Assembly: GCF_037892545.1 (NCBI RefSeq)
Contig: NZ_JBBKBG010000001.1
Location: 186,001 to 250,000 of the forward strand
Direction: 5' to 3'
DNA: 64,000 nt
Source: Pseudogracilibacillus sp037892545
GTDB taxonomy: Bacteria; Bacillota; Bacilli; Bacillales; Amphibacillaceae
A model generated the notes under the pieces. That model was not told the DNA's origin. It did not search any database and was given only the letters and a program-made list of their open reading frames with translations. This document shows positions 50,986 to 59,302 of the stretch, in pieces; the first letter of the stretch is position 1, and every line of letters starts with the position of its first letter. The translations under genes were made by a program, and so were the position numbers.

Positions 50986-51058
50986 TGGCTCAGGACGGAA
51001 TCGAACCGCCGACACAAGGATTTTCAGTCCTTTGCTCTACCGACTGAGCTACTGAGCC
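50986..51058 (-). tRNA. tRNA-Phe (GAA)
   Basis: Full cloverleaf with acceptor GGCTCAG/CTGAGCC, anticodon loop CTGAAAA, T loop TTCGATT. CCA is not encoded: the discriminator A is followed by TAAAA. Last gene of a five-tRNA minus-strand cluster. Confidence 0.96.
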
Positions 51059-51061
51059 AAC

Positions 51062-51154
51062 TGGAGGAGGAAGAGGGATTCGAACCCCCGCGGGCTTTGA
51101 CACCCCTGTCGGTTTTCAAGACCGATCCCTTCAGCCGGACTTGGGTATTCCTCC
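51062..51154 (-). tRNA. tRNA-Ser (TGA)
   Basis: Acceptor GGAGGAA/TTCCTCC, anticodon loop CTTGAAA with TGA, and the long variable arm of a class II tRNA. Encoded CCA follows a T at the discriminator position. Confidence 0.96.
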
Positions 51155-51179
51155 AATGTTTATGTATGTATAAAATAAA

Positions 51180-51256
51180 TGGTGGACCCAGCAGGACTCG
51201 AACCTGCGACCGATCGGTTATGAGCCGATAGCTCTAACCAACTGAGCTATGGGTCC
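51180..51256 (-). tRNA. tRNA-Ile2 (CAT anticodon, lysidine type)
   Basis: Acceptor GGACCCA/TGGGTCC with encoded ACCA and anticodon CAT in CGGCTCATAACCG. It is not an initiator (G1 paired). The sequence resembles Bacillus tRNA-Ile(CAT), which needs TilS to read AUA, rather than elongator Met. Confidence 0.85.
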
Positions 51257-51268
51257 TAATAAAATAAA

Positions 51269-51342
51269 TAGCGGCGGAGGGAATTGAACCCACGACCTTT
51301 CGGGTATGAACCGAACGCTCTCGCCAGCTGAGCTACGCCGCC
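51269..51342 (-). tRNA. tRNA-Met, elongator (CAT)
   Basis: Acceptor GGCGGCG/CGCCGCT, anticodon arm CGGTTCATACCCG typical of Bacillus elongator Met. CCA is not encoded (discriminator A then TTTA). The T stem has a T-T mismatch at the second pair. Confidence 0.9.
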
Positions 51343-51347
51343 ATATA

Positions 51348-51422
51348 TGGCTCCACAGGTAGGGTTCGAACCTACGACCGATCGGTTAACAGCCGATTGC
51401 TCTACCACTGAGCTACTGTGGA
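51348..51422 (-). tRNA. tRNA-Asn (GTT)
   Basis: Acceptor TCCACAG/CTGTGGA, anticodon loop CTGTTAA, T loop TTCGAAC, encoded GCCA end. First gene of the cluster. Confidence 0.96.
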
Positions 51423-51587
51423 ATCTTTTTAATCTACTTATACCCGTTTGTTACTGTAGAATCTGTACAGTAATTTATTTCCATTCTTTTATGTTAAACT
51501 CTATTTATGAGTAACCGTATAATATGTAATAATTTGCAACATCCTTTGTTATTATAGGATATTATTTTTACTTTGTCCACTAAAAGC

Positions 51588-51704
51588 ATAGAGGAAGATG
51601 TTTTTATATAGAAACAATTGTTATCTTCTTTCCGAAGCGACAAGATATAATTTATCACGTTTTTAAAATCATGTCAACAATTTATATAAAACATCTTCCT
51701 CTAT
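51588..51704. repeat. Long-arm inverted repeat between the tRNA cluster and the Na/Pi transporter
   Basis: ATAGAGGAAGATGTTTT (from 51588) is repeated in inverted form at 51688-51704, extended by ATATA after a 1-nt bulge, with about 70 nt between. On the minus strand it directly follows the transporter stop, so it may act as its terminator, but the loop also holds a good sigma-A-type promoter. The rest of the gap to the tRNAs (51423-51587) shows only an 8-bp pair TTACTGTA/TACAGTAA near 51450-51475. Confidence 0.6.
51649..51677 (-). promoter_or_regulatory. Sigma-A promoter, probably for the tRNA cluster
   Basis: TTGACA, 17 nt, TAAATT on the minus strand inside the loop of the inverted repeat, about 220 nt upstream of tRNA-Asn. 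A closer promoter was not recognised. Confidence 0.5.
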
Positions 51705-51707
51705 TAT

Positions 51708-53339
51708 TTAATTTTCACCTAAAACTTCTTCCGCAATGTTTACTGCATGATCTCCAATACGTTCTAAATTACTGATGATATCAACAAAAACAATTCCTGC
51801 TGATCCCGTACATAATCCTTCATTCATACGAATAATATGTTTCTTACGGAATTTACGTTCTAATTTGTCTATCTGATCTTCTTTTTGGATAACGATCAAT
51901 GCTTCTTCACGGTCCATGCTATCTAATGCTTCTATAGCTTGTTTTACGGTTAAAATCGTTAAATCAAACATTTCATTTAAATCTTCTTGTGCTTGATCTG
52001 TAATATTTATTTTATTTGAAATTTTATAATCTGTTAACTCAATAATGTTCTCAAAATGATCTCCGATTCGTTCAATATCACGTACAGAATCCATTAAAGC
52101 CGTATGCTTAGCACTTTCTGACTCTGATAATGTTGTACTTGAAATACTTACTAAGTAATTGGTAATTTCTCTATCTAAGTTATTTAAAGCCCCTTCAATT
52201 TGTAAAGCCATTTCAGAGTGCTTCGTATCATGGGTAACCACATATGCACCCGTTTCAACTAAACCTTGGACACTATATTCTCCCATACGAATTATCTCTT
52301 GTTTTGCTTGAGACAAAGCAACTGTTGAAGACTGTTTAATAAATAACGGGTCTAAATGTTTCGGTTTATATTCAATGGTTACATCTTCTCCTGGAACAAT
52401 TTTTGTAACTATCCAAGCTAATGCACCAATGAATGGAAATTGTATAATTGTATTGGCAATATTAAAACTTCCATGTGCAAATGCAATCGTCATTTCTGGA
52501 TTTAAATTTAATGATGATTGTAAATAAGCTACATATGCTGTAAATGGTGTTAATAATAATAAGAAAATTGTCGCACCAATAAGATTGAAAATAACGTGAG
52601 TAAATGCCGCACGTCTTGCTGCCACTGAAGCACCTAATGAAGCTAAAATAGCCGTTATAGTCGTTCCAATATTATCCCCAAATAATACAGGTAGTGCCGC
52701 TTGTAAATCTACTGCACCTTCTGAAAATAATCCTTGTAAAATACCGATCGTTGCACTTGAACTTTGAACGATTAATGTGAAGACTGTACCAATTGCAAGC
52801 CCTAAAATCGGATTGTCACTCATACTTAATGTTAATTCATGAAAAACTTGTAAATCTCGCAACGGTTTCATTCCATTACTCATTAGACTTAAACCAAAAA
52901 ATAGTGAACCAAAACCAAAAATGGTTTGTCCAATAATATTTACTTTTTGATTATTAAAGAAGAATAATAAGAAACAACCAATCGCCATAATAGGTAGTGA
53001 ATATTCACTAATATTTAAACCAATAATAAATGCAGTTACTGTCGTACCGATATTCGCACCCATTATAACACCAATAGCTTGTCGCAATGTCATAAATCCA
53101 GCATTTACGAGGGCAACAGTTAAAACAGTTGTTCCAGAACTACTCTGAATTAAAACCGTTACGATAATTCCTGCTAATACTCCTAAAAATGGATTAGATG
53201 TAAACCGATCTAAAATATCTCTTAATCTATCTCCCGCAGATTTTTGGAGACCATCCCCCATGAATTTAATTCCTAGAAGGAAGATCCCTAATCCTCCGAT
53301 GAATTCAAATATAATTGTTTGCAAATCTACTGATTCCAT
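51708..53339 (-). CDS. Na/Pi cotransporter family protein with PhoU domain
   Basis: Sodium-coupled phosphate transporter. 543 residues: two repeats carrying the QSSS signatures (LIQSSSGTT near 64 and IVQSSSAT near 190) within about nine membrane helices, then a cytoplasmic PhoU-like helical domain (about 340-540, ending IERIGDHAVNIAEEVL). ATG start. It lies near the place of the pst operon in B. subtilis, which is absent here, so it may be a main phosphate importer. Confidence 0.9.
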   Translation of the reverse strand: MESVDLQTIIFEFIGGLGIFLLGIKFMGDGLQKSAGDRLRDILDRFTSNPFLGVLAGIIVTVLIQSSSGTTVLTVALVNAGFMTLRQAIGVIMGANIGTTVTAFIIGLNISEYSLPIMAIGCFLLFFFNNQKVNIIGQTIFGFGSLFFGLSLMSNGMKPLRDLQVFHELTLSMSDNPILGLAIGTVFTLIVQSSSATIGILQGLFSEGAVDLQAALPVLFGDNIGTTITAILASLGASVAARRAAFTHVIFNLIGATIFLLLLTPFTAYVAYLQSSLNLNPEMTIAFAHGSFNIANTIIQFPFIGALAWIVTKIVPGEDVTIEYKPKHLDPLFIKQSSTVALSQAKQEIIRMGEYSVQGLVETGAYVVTHDTKHSEMALQIEGALNNLDREITNYLVSISSTTLSESESAKHTALMDSVRDIERIGDHFENIIELTDYKISNKINITDQAQEDLNEMFDLTILTVKQAIEALDSMDREEALIVIQKEDQIDKLERKFRKKHIIRMNEGLCTGSAGIVFVDIISNLERIGDHAVNIAEEVLGEN

Positions 53340-53450
53340 TCTTCAATCCACCTTAAATTAACATATTTTTTACATACAATCCTATTATTCAGAAATTAGC
53401 ATAGTTTGTAAAGTGAGTTTTAAAAAATTAACATTAAATTTACAATCGAT

Positions 53451-54098
53451 TTACATATCTTTATCGTTTGAAATTAATTTCACTAAAATCCTTGTTCCAT
53501 CAACATCCAACACTTCTATTTTTGATGCTTTAGGGATCCATTGTGCATTCGATATCCCACTATATTCCTTTCCATCTATTTTAATCGTACCGACGGGGCG
53601 CATATCTGTAATTGTTTCTCCGGTTTTTCCAATTAATTGCTCATATTCTTCATTCACAGTCGTATACCCTTTATCAGTTGTTAAACGGTCTTTTAAAGTT
53701 ATCTTATTCCACATATCTCTTTTTTCAAACACTTTTAATAACAATAATGAAACAGCGCTTCCAACAAGAACACCTATAACTGCATATAAACCAGATGTAA
53801 AGGAAGGTGCAGATAAGGCAACAGAGAATATCATTCCCGTGATACCAATTGTTGCCAATGTTCCATCATTAATTAATTTTCCATCAATAAATATAAACAT
53901 AATTCCGACAAAATAAATAAACAACATCATAATTAAGGAAGACGTATTTGGTGTAAAGATATAAAAATAATAAATGATAAAACTAATTCCTAACACTGCT
54001 CCAAGGCCTCGTAAGTTAACGAGCAATTCACCAATTAGGAAAAACGTTCCTAATCCTACTAATAATAAACCAATCCATGTTATATCTATAAGTTCCAT
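53451..54098 (-). CDS. NfeD-family membrane protein
   Basis: 215 residues: four or five membrane helices (about 5-130) and a C-terminal OB-fold domain (about 160-213, with IGKTGETITDMRPVGTIKIDG). NfeD proteins usually pair with an SPFH/flotillin gene; none is adjacent. The ATG at 54098 is chosen because AAAGGGG lies 8 nt upstream. Confidence 0.85.
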   Translation of the reverse strand: MELIDITWIGLLLVGLGTFFLIGELLVNLRGLGAVLGISFIIYYFYIFTPNTSSLIMMLFIYFVGIMFIFIDGKLINDGTLATIGITGMIFSVALSAPSFTSGLYAVIGVLVGSAVSLLLLKVFEKRDMWNKITLKDRLTTDKGYTTVNEEYEQLIGKTGETITDMRPVGTIKIDGKEYSGISNAQWIPKASKIEVLDVDGTRILVKLISNDKDM

Positions 54099-54160
54099 TA
54101 CACTCACCCCTTTATGTATATTATACGAAAGTTTTTCAGTTCATGATATATTTTTTAAAA

Positions 54161-54199
54161 AAAGGTTAAGACAATAATCGAATCTTGTCTTAACCTTTT
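54161..54199 (-). terminator. Terminator of the yqfX-like gene
   Basis: Arms AAAGGTTAAGACAA and TTGTCTTAACCTTT, then poly-T on the minus strand, just past the stop. Confidence 0.88.
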
Positions 54200-54202
54200 A
54201 CC

Positions 54203-54502
54203 TCAAATAAACGGCATTATAACTAATCGAACGATAATTGACAATATACCGACAACAATTGCAGTGTTACCGAGCAACACTGCATTTCTCGTTCGTGCAA
54301 TAAACCCTAATATAATCCCGGCAATTGCAAATGCGTATGGGGCGAATATGAATGAAAAGAAAGAAACAAACAGCGCAATCCAACCAAATACACTCTTTAA
54401 TTCCGGTTCATCCTTTTCTTCATGCAAGGACAAATGAAATTCATCGTCCTGTAAGACTTCATCCCCCACTTCCATTTGGTCCTCTTTAAACTCATTATCC
54501 AT
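54203..54502 (-). CDS. yqfX: YqfX-like small membrane protein
   Basis: 99 residues: acidic N-terminus (about 1-36) and two or three hydrophobic helices with the DUF4190-like stretch YAFAIAGIILGFIARTRNAVLLGNTA. Similar in layout and place (next to nfo) to B. subtilis YqfX. Function unknown. ATG with AAAGGAGG upstream. Confidence 0.72.
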   Translation of the reverse strand: MDNEFKEDQMEVGDEVLQDDEFHLSLHEEKDEPELKSVFGWIALFVSFFSFIFAPYAFAIAGIILGFIARTRNAVLLGNTAIVVGILSIIVRLVIMPFI

Positions 54503-54575
54503 ATACTTTTCCTCCTTTACATAGAAGTATGCTTAGTTTATGGATAATGAAGTAAATCATAATTTGTATTTTTTT

Positions 54576-55472
54576 CTATTGTTCCATAATTTTTTGTAGA
54601 ATGTTTTTATCAAATGTACCATTTTTAATCATTTCAATTTCAAATTTGTATGGAGGCTTTTTATTCTTCTTATCTTCTCCGACAAATGGTGTTTCTAAAA
54701 TTTTGGGTAAATCTTTAAATGCTTCATGATAAATAACTTCATGCAAGGTATCAAAACCAATATGACCAAGTCCAATATTTTCATGTCGGTCTTTTTGAGC
54801 TCCACATACGTTCTTACTATCATTTACGTGGACAACTTTAATACGGTCTAAACCAACAATTTTATCAAATTCATTTAAAACATCATCAAAACGGCCTTCG
54901 GTGATTTCATATCCGGCATCATGAATGTGGCAAGTATCTAAACAAACAGATAATTTTTCGTTATGTGTCACCCCATCTATAATACGTGCTAATTCATCAA
55001 AACTACGACCGATTTCCGTACCTTTTCCGGCCATTGTTTCTAAAGCAATTTGCACTTCTTGATCATTCGTTAATACTTCATTAAGCCCCTCAATAATACG
55101 GTCGATTCCGGCGTCTACTCCTGCGCCAACATGTGCTCCAGGATGTAAAACGATTTGTTTTGCACCAATGGCTGTTGTTCTTTCAATTTCCATACGTAAG
55201 AAATCGACACCTAATTCAAATGTTTCCGGTTTTATCGTATTGGCAATATTAATAATATATGGTGCATGGACTACAATGTCAGAAATACCATTGTCTTTCA
55301 TATGTTGTAATCCTGCTTCAATATTCAATTCTTCAATCGGTTTTCTTCTTGTGTTTTGTGGTGCACCAGTATAGATCATAAATGTTGTTGCACCATATTT
55401 TGTTGCTTCTTCACTTGAACCTAATAACATTTTCTTTCCACTCATTGATACATGTGATCCTAATTTTACCAT
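54576..55472 (-). CDS. nfo: Endonuclease IV
   Basis: Zinc-dependent AP endonuclease of base excision repair. 298 residues with the TIM-barrel metal motifs VLHPGAHVGAG, ALETMAGKGTEIG, CLDTCHIHDAGY and VHVNDSKNVCG. ATG start with AGGTGGG upstream. It follows cshB by 12 nt. Confidence 0.96.
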   Translation of the reverse strand: MVKLGSHVSMSGKKMLLGSSEEATKYGATTFMIYTGAPQNTRRKPIEELNIEAGLQHMKDNGISDIVVHAPYIINIANTIKPETFELGVDFLRMEIERTTAIGAKQIVLHPGAHVGAGVDAGIDRIIEGLNEVLTNDQEVQIALETMAGKGTEIGRSFDELARIIDGVTHNEKLSVCLDTCHIHDAGYEITEGRFDDVLNEFDKIVGLDRIKVVHVNDSKNVCGAQKDRHENIGLGHIGFDTLHEVIYHEAFKDLPKILETPFVGEDKKNKKPPYKFEIEMIKNGTFDKNILQKIMEQ

Positions 55473-55484
55473 ATTCCCACCTCA

Positions 55485-56795
55485 TTATTTTCTGCGACGT
55501 TTTTGTCGTTGCATTCTTTTCTTTATTTTTTCTTGTTCTTGCTTCATTTTCTTTTTATATCCTGGTTTCACTTTTTTAGGTTTACGTACTTGTTTCCATG
55601 CTGCTTTATCTACATCCGTTGAAACGTTTTTTCGTAAAGCTCTAACATTGTATCGTTTCGCTTCCACAAATTCCCCGTTTTTAACATCAGAATAAACAAA
55701 TGAAAGTCCTTGTTTCTCCAATTGTTCAATTAATGCAATGTCATCCTCTGTATAAAAACTTATTGCAGTTCCTTCTAATCCTGCTCGTGCCGTTCGTCCG
55801 ACTCGATGAATATAAAATTCTGTTTCTTTTGGTAATTCTACATTGATTACATGGCTTGCCCCTTTGATGTCAATTCCACGTGAAGCTAAGTCAGTTGCAA
55901 CAATATACTCATATTTTAAATCTAAAATAGCTTTTACTGTTTTTGTACGTTCACGGCTCGTTAATCCCCCATGTAATACACCTACATTTAATCCAGCACG
56001 ATGTAAATTACCTGCTAATTCATCGGCCGACTCCTTGCTATTAGTAAATAAAATAGCAACATATGGTTGAATCACATGTGAAATTTCAATTATTTTCTTG
56101 ACGATATCTCCATGTTTACGATCAATTAATCGATGTGTCATTGATTGTGGTGCAATACCATTTTCAATTTTAATATGTGTTGGTTTATCCAAATACTTTC
56201 GGATAAAGTGTTGTAATTGTGTCGGGATGGTCGCCGAGAAAATAAGCATTTGTATGTCCCTTTTACAAGTAACGAGTAATTCATCAATGGTTTCGATAAA
56301 ACGTAAATCAAGCATTAAATCTGCTTCATCCACTACAAATGAAGTCGCACTATAAATAGATAGTACTCCCTCGTTCACCATATCTAAAATTCGCCCAGGT
56401 GTTCCTACAATAATTTTTGGCGTTCTTTCTAATTGTTTCATCATACGTTGACGATCTAGTCCACCTATTAATAAACGAGATGTCCAGACATCCTCTTTGT
56501 TCGCTAAGGTTGTCATTGTTTTTATTTCTTCATGTAACTGCATTGCTAACTCCCTAGTCGGAGCAGTGATAACTATTTGAACTCCCTCTGCATCATCTTC
56601 TAACTTGTTTAATAAAGGTAATAAAAATGCATGTGTTTTCCCTGAACCTGTTTGTGATTGTCCAATAATGCTTTTTCCATGTAAAATGGCTGGAATTGCC
56701 TCTTCTTGAATCTTTGTCGGCTGTTTAAAGTACAACTTATCTACTATCTGTTGTATTTCTTCACTTAACCCTAAAGCTTGAAACTTTTTTTCCAT
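55485..56795 (-). CDS. cshB: DEAD-box RNA helicase CshB
   Basis: Cold-shock-related RNA helicase. 436 residues: Q motif, Walker A GQSQTGSGKTHA, DEAD-type motif VDEADLML, SAT (FSATIP), then the C-terminal RecA domain with HRVGRTARAG and a strongly basic tail (KKVKPGYKKKMKQEQEK). ATG start. It lies between yqfO and nfo, as in B. subtilis yqfR. Confidence 0.94.
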   Translation of the reverse strand: MEKKFQALGLSEEIQQIVDKLYFKQPTKIQEEAIPAILHGKSIIGQSQTGSGKTHAFLLPLLNKLEDDAEGVQIVITAPTRELAMQLHEEIKTMTTLANKEDVWTSRLLIGGLDRQRMMKQLERTPKIIVGTPGRILDMVNEGVLSIYSATSFVVDEADLMLDLRFIETIDELLVTCKRDIQMLIFSATIPTQLQHFIRKYLDKPTHIKIENGIAPQSMTHRLIDRKHGDIVKKIIEISHVIQPYVAILFTNSKESADELAGNLHRAGLNVGVLHGGLTSRERTKTVKAILDLKYEYIVATDLASRGIDIKGASHVINVELPKETEFYIHRVGRTARAGLEGTAISFYTEDDIALIEQLEKQGLSFVYSDVKNGEFVEAKRYNVRALRKNVSTDVDKAAWKQVRKPKKVKPGYKKKMKQEQEKIKKRMQRQKRRRK

Positions 56796-56814
56796 TCCAA
56801 TTACTCCCTTCTAT

Positions 56815-57921
56815 TTATAAAAATTGAAATGGATTCGTATTAATTGTTGATTCCATCACGGATAATGTTGGATATTTCGACTCTATATATGTTTTTGTTG
56901 CTTGTTTCATAATTTGTTCAATATAATGTCCTGCATCAATTAAATGAATTCCCATTTCCATTCCATCTTGTGCATGATGAAATGTTAAGTCTCCTGTTAT
57001 ATATACATCTGCCCCCATTTTTTGGGCAGCTGCAATATACTTCTCTCCACTACCACCTAACACAGCAACTTTTTGAATCGTAGCATGTACATCTCCAACT
57101 ACTCTCACTTTTTCTAATCCATATGCAGTTTTCACTTTTTCCACAAAACTCATTAACGATTGCGGAGCATCTAATGTACCGATTCTACCTAAGCCAAATG
57201 CATGTCCCTTTTGCTGTAATGGATAGACATCATATGCAACTTCTTCGTATGGATGTGCTTGAAACATTGCTTGTAACACTTGTTGCATGTTATTTTCCGT
57301 CACAATTGTTTCCATTTTTATTTCATCTACAAATGTAAGTTCGTTTTTTGTACCAATATATGGATTTGTCCCTTCTAATGGTTTAAAGGTTCCTTGTCCC
57401 TCTTGACGGAATGTGCAGTGACTATAATTTCCAATATGTCCTGCACCAGCGTCACTTAGTGCATCTCTTAATTCAGTTTCATGTGTATTTGGAACAAATA
57501 TTACTAATTTATACAGTGCTTCTTCGTTAAAAGGGATAAAATTCTTTCGATTGGATATGTCTAATGCATCCAGTAATAAATCGTTGACACCACCTTCAGC
57601 GATATCTAAATTAGTATGTGCTGCATAAACTGTTATATTATGTTGGATTAACTTCTGAATCACTTTTCCCTTCGGCGTTGAAAAATCAATTTGTTTTATA
57701 GATTGAAACAATAATGGATGGTGTGCAATAATTAAATTCACATCATGACGTATCGCTTCATCCACAACATCGTTCGTTACGTCTAACGTAATTAATACCT
57801 TTTTTGTTTCATCTTGTACATTTCCAACTTGTAACCCGACATTATCCCAATCATACGCTAAACTTTTTGGTGCCCATTTTTCTAAAGTTCTAAAAACATG
57901 CTTATGTGTAATAGTACTCAT
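56815..57921 (-). CDS. yqfO: Nif3-like dinuclear metal centre protein YqfO
   Basis: 368-residue DUF34/NIF3 protein with a PII-like insert (about 130-235). Metal-binding motifs: AHHPLLF, VYAAHTNLD at the N-terminal half and GDLTFHHAQD, DAGHYIE at the C-terminal half. Proposed GTP cyclohydrolase-like or metal chaperone function; not settled. The ATG at 57921 has AGAGGAGG 7 nt upstream and overlaps the trmK stop by 4 nt. Confidence 0.93.
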   Translation of the reverse strand: MSTITHKHVFRTLEKWAPKSLAYDWDNVGLQVGNVQDETKKVLITLDVTNDVVDEAIRHDVNLIIAHHPLLFQSIKQIDFSTPKGKVIQKLIQHNITVYAAHTNLDIAEGGVNDLLLDALDISNRKNFIPFNEEALYKLVIFVPNTHETELRDALSDAGAGHIGNYSHCTFRQEGQGTFKPLEGTNPYIGTKNELTFVDEIKMETIVTENNMQQVLQAMFQAHPYEEVAYDVYPLQQKGHAFGLGRIGTLDAPQSLMSFVEKVKTAYGLEKVRVVGDVHATIQKVAVLGGSGEKYIAAAQKMGADVYITGDLTFHHAQDGMEMGIHLIDAGHYIEQIMKQATKTYIESKYPTLSVMESTINTNPFQFL

Positions 57922-58613
57922 CGTATGACCTCCTCTATCCATCGTAAAGTTTTTTCATACTGATTTATTTTTTCCACATCTTTTTCTGTACTTTTATTCA
58001 TCTGATTTAAAATATATAAAACTTTATCCCGTTCTTTCGTCCACTTCTTTATGAACGTTGGTGATTTTTCTTGTAATAGTAATGGACCAAACATATATTG
58101 TTTTTCATCTAATGGATGATTTTCTTCTCGCTCTGCAACAATCATTTCGTATATATGATTATTTTCTTCCATAATTTGTTCTTTTATAGGTATAAAACCT
58201 AATTCATGTAATGTTTTACGTACTATATATCCATTCGTATTAGGTTGGGCAATAATACGTGTAATATGTTCTAATTTATGTGCACCATCTTTTAAAATAG
58301 AAGCAATTAGTCCTCCACCCATTCCGGCGATAACGATTGCATCTACTTCATCTTGTTCAATCACTTCTAGTCCATTTCCTAACCGTACTTGTATTCGATC
58401 TGTTAATTCGTTTTCTTCTACTGTCTGTTTTGCACGCTCATAAGGACCTTTACTCACTTCACCGGCAATTGCTTGGACCGTTGGCTTTTGTAAGCAAATA
58501 TACGACGGTAAATAGGCATGGTCGGATCCAATATCAGCAAAACACATATCTGAATCAATATATGTTGCAATTTGTTTTAATCTTTCTGATATTTGTTTAA
58601 AATTCTTCATCAT
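57918..58613 (-). CDS. trmK: tRNA (adenine(22)-N1)-methyltransferase TrmK
   Basis: Methylates A22 of tRNA. 231 residues: SAM-binding motif CFADIGSDHAYLP, then VDAIVIAGMGGGLI and the catalytic-site AQPNTNGYIVR, followed by a C-terminal helical domain. It starts ATGATG at 58613 with AAAAGG 6 nt upstream of the first. Operon with yqfO. Confidence 0.94.
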   Translation of the reverse strand: MMKNFKQISERLKQIATYIDSDMCFADIGSDHAYLPSYICLQKPTVQAIAGEVSKGPYERAKQTVEENELTDRIQVRLGNGLEVIEQDEVDAIVIAGMGGGLIASILKDGAHKLEHITRIIAQPNTNGYIVRKTLHELGFIPIKEQIMEENNHIYEMIVAEREENHPLDEKQYMFGPLLLQEKSPTFIKKWTKERDKVLYILNQMNKSTEKDVEKINQYEKTLRWIEEVIR

Positions 58614-58667
58614 AGTTCACCTTTTATTAGTAATTAAACGTAAAAAGAGGCTAGGACACCTATCACT

Positions 58668-58676
58668 ATTATACCA
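58668..58676 (-). promoter_or_regulatory. Extended -10 promoter of trmK-yqfO
   Basis: TGGTATAAT on the minus strand (TGn plus consensus -10), about 50 nt before trmK. No clear -35. It lies within a long-arm inverted repeat (AGAGGCTAGGACA near 58646, TGTCTAACCTCT near 58726). Confidence 0.5.
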
Positions 58677-58752
58677 TAATCGATTCATGTTCTTTAAACA
58701 TAATCGTTATTCTGTGATAATGTTGTCTAACCTCTCTAATATAATTTACATA

Positions 58753-59127
58753 TTATTTCATTTCGCTTAGCCATTCAGCTAGTAAATCTGCCTCTTCTGG
58801 CCCTACTAGTCCTGGTGGCATTGAACCTTGACCATTGTTAATGATATTTGCAATATCATCTGCTGAGTGGTCACTACCAACTTTTGTTAAGTCTGGTCCC
58901 ATTGCTCCTGATAAGTCATCTCCGTGACAGCTCGCACATGAGTTCGCATAGACAGCTTCAGGATCGTCAGCTACTTCACCATCATTGTTCTCAGTAACTT
59001 CTTCACCGCCATTTTCTTCTGCTAAACGAATATCTTCACGTTGCTCAACGCCAATATAGAAAACGATAATCGCTGCAAAAATACCAACGACAGCAATAAT
59101 TCCAAATGGGAGAATGTTTTTCTTCAT
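58753..59127 (-). CDS. cccA: Cytochrome c550 CccA
   Basis: Membrane-anchored c-type cytochrome. 124 residues: N-terminal membrane helix (about 5-24), an acidic linker (about 35-55), haem motif CASCH and axial methionine in GSMPPGL. ATG with AGGAGG upstream. It lies directly after sigA, as in B. subtilis. Confidence 0.94.
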   Translation of the reverse strand: MKKNILPFGIIAVVGIFAAIIVFYIGVEQREDIRLAEENGGEEVTENNDGEVADDPEAVYANSCASCHGDDLSGAMGPDLTKVGSDHSADDIANIINNGQGSMPPGLVGPEEADLLAEWLSEMK

Positions 59128-59266
59128 TCGATGTTTCCTCCTTAAATAATATGATGATAAATATAATTATGTAAAGACAATATCTATTTTACTCGATATT
59201 CGTCTTATATTAAAGTAATAATACATATGAGAGCTATTTTTTATAAAAAAACTCACAAAATAAAGG

Positions 59267-59302
59267 AATAATTTCATAATGAAAAGTCATTATGAAATTA
59301 TT
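59267..59302 (-). terminator. Terminator of sigA
   Basis: Arms AATAATTTCATAATGA and TCATTATGAAATTATT overlap the sigA stop codon and are followed by CCTTTATTTTG on the minus strand. Confidence 0.75.

Noticed and set aside
58646..58738. AGAGGCTAGGACA/TGTCTAACCTCT inverted pair between trmK and cccA
   Set aside because: Arms contain mismatches and are far apart; noted with the trmK promoter but not strong enough to stand as an element.
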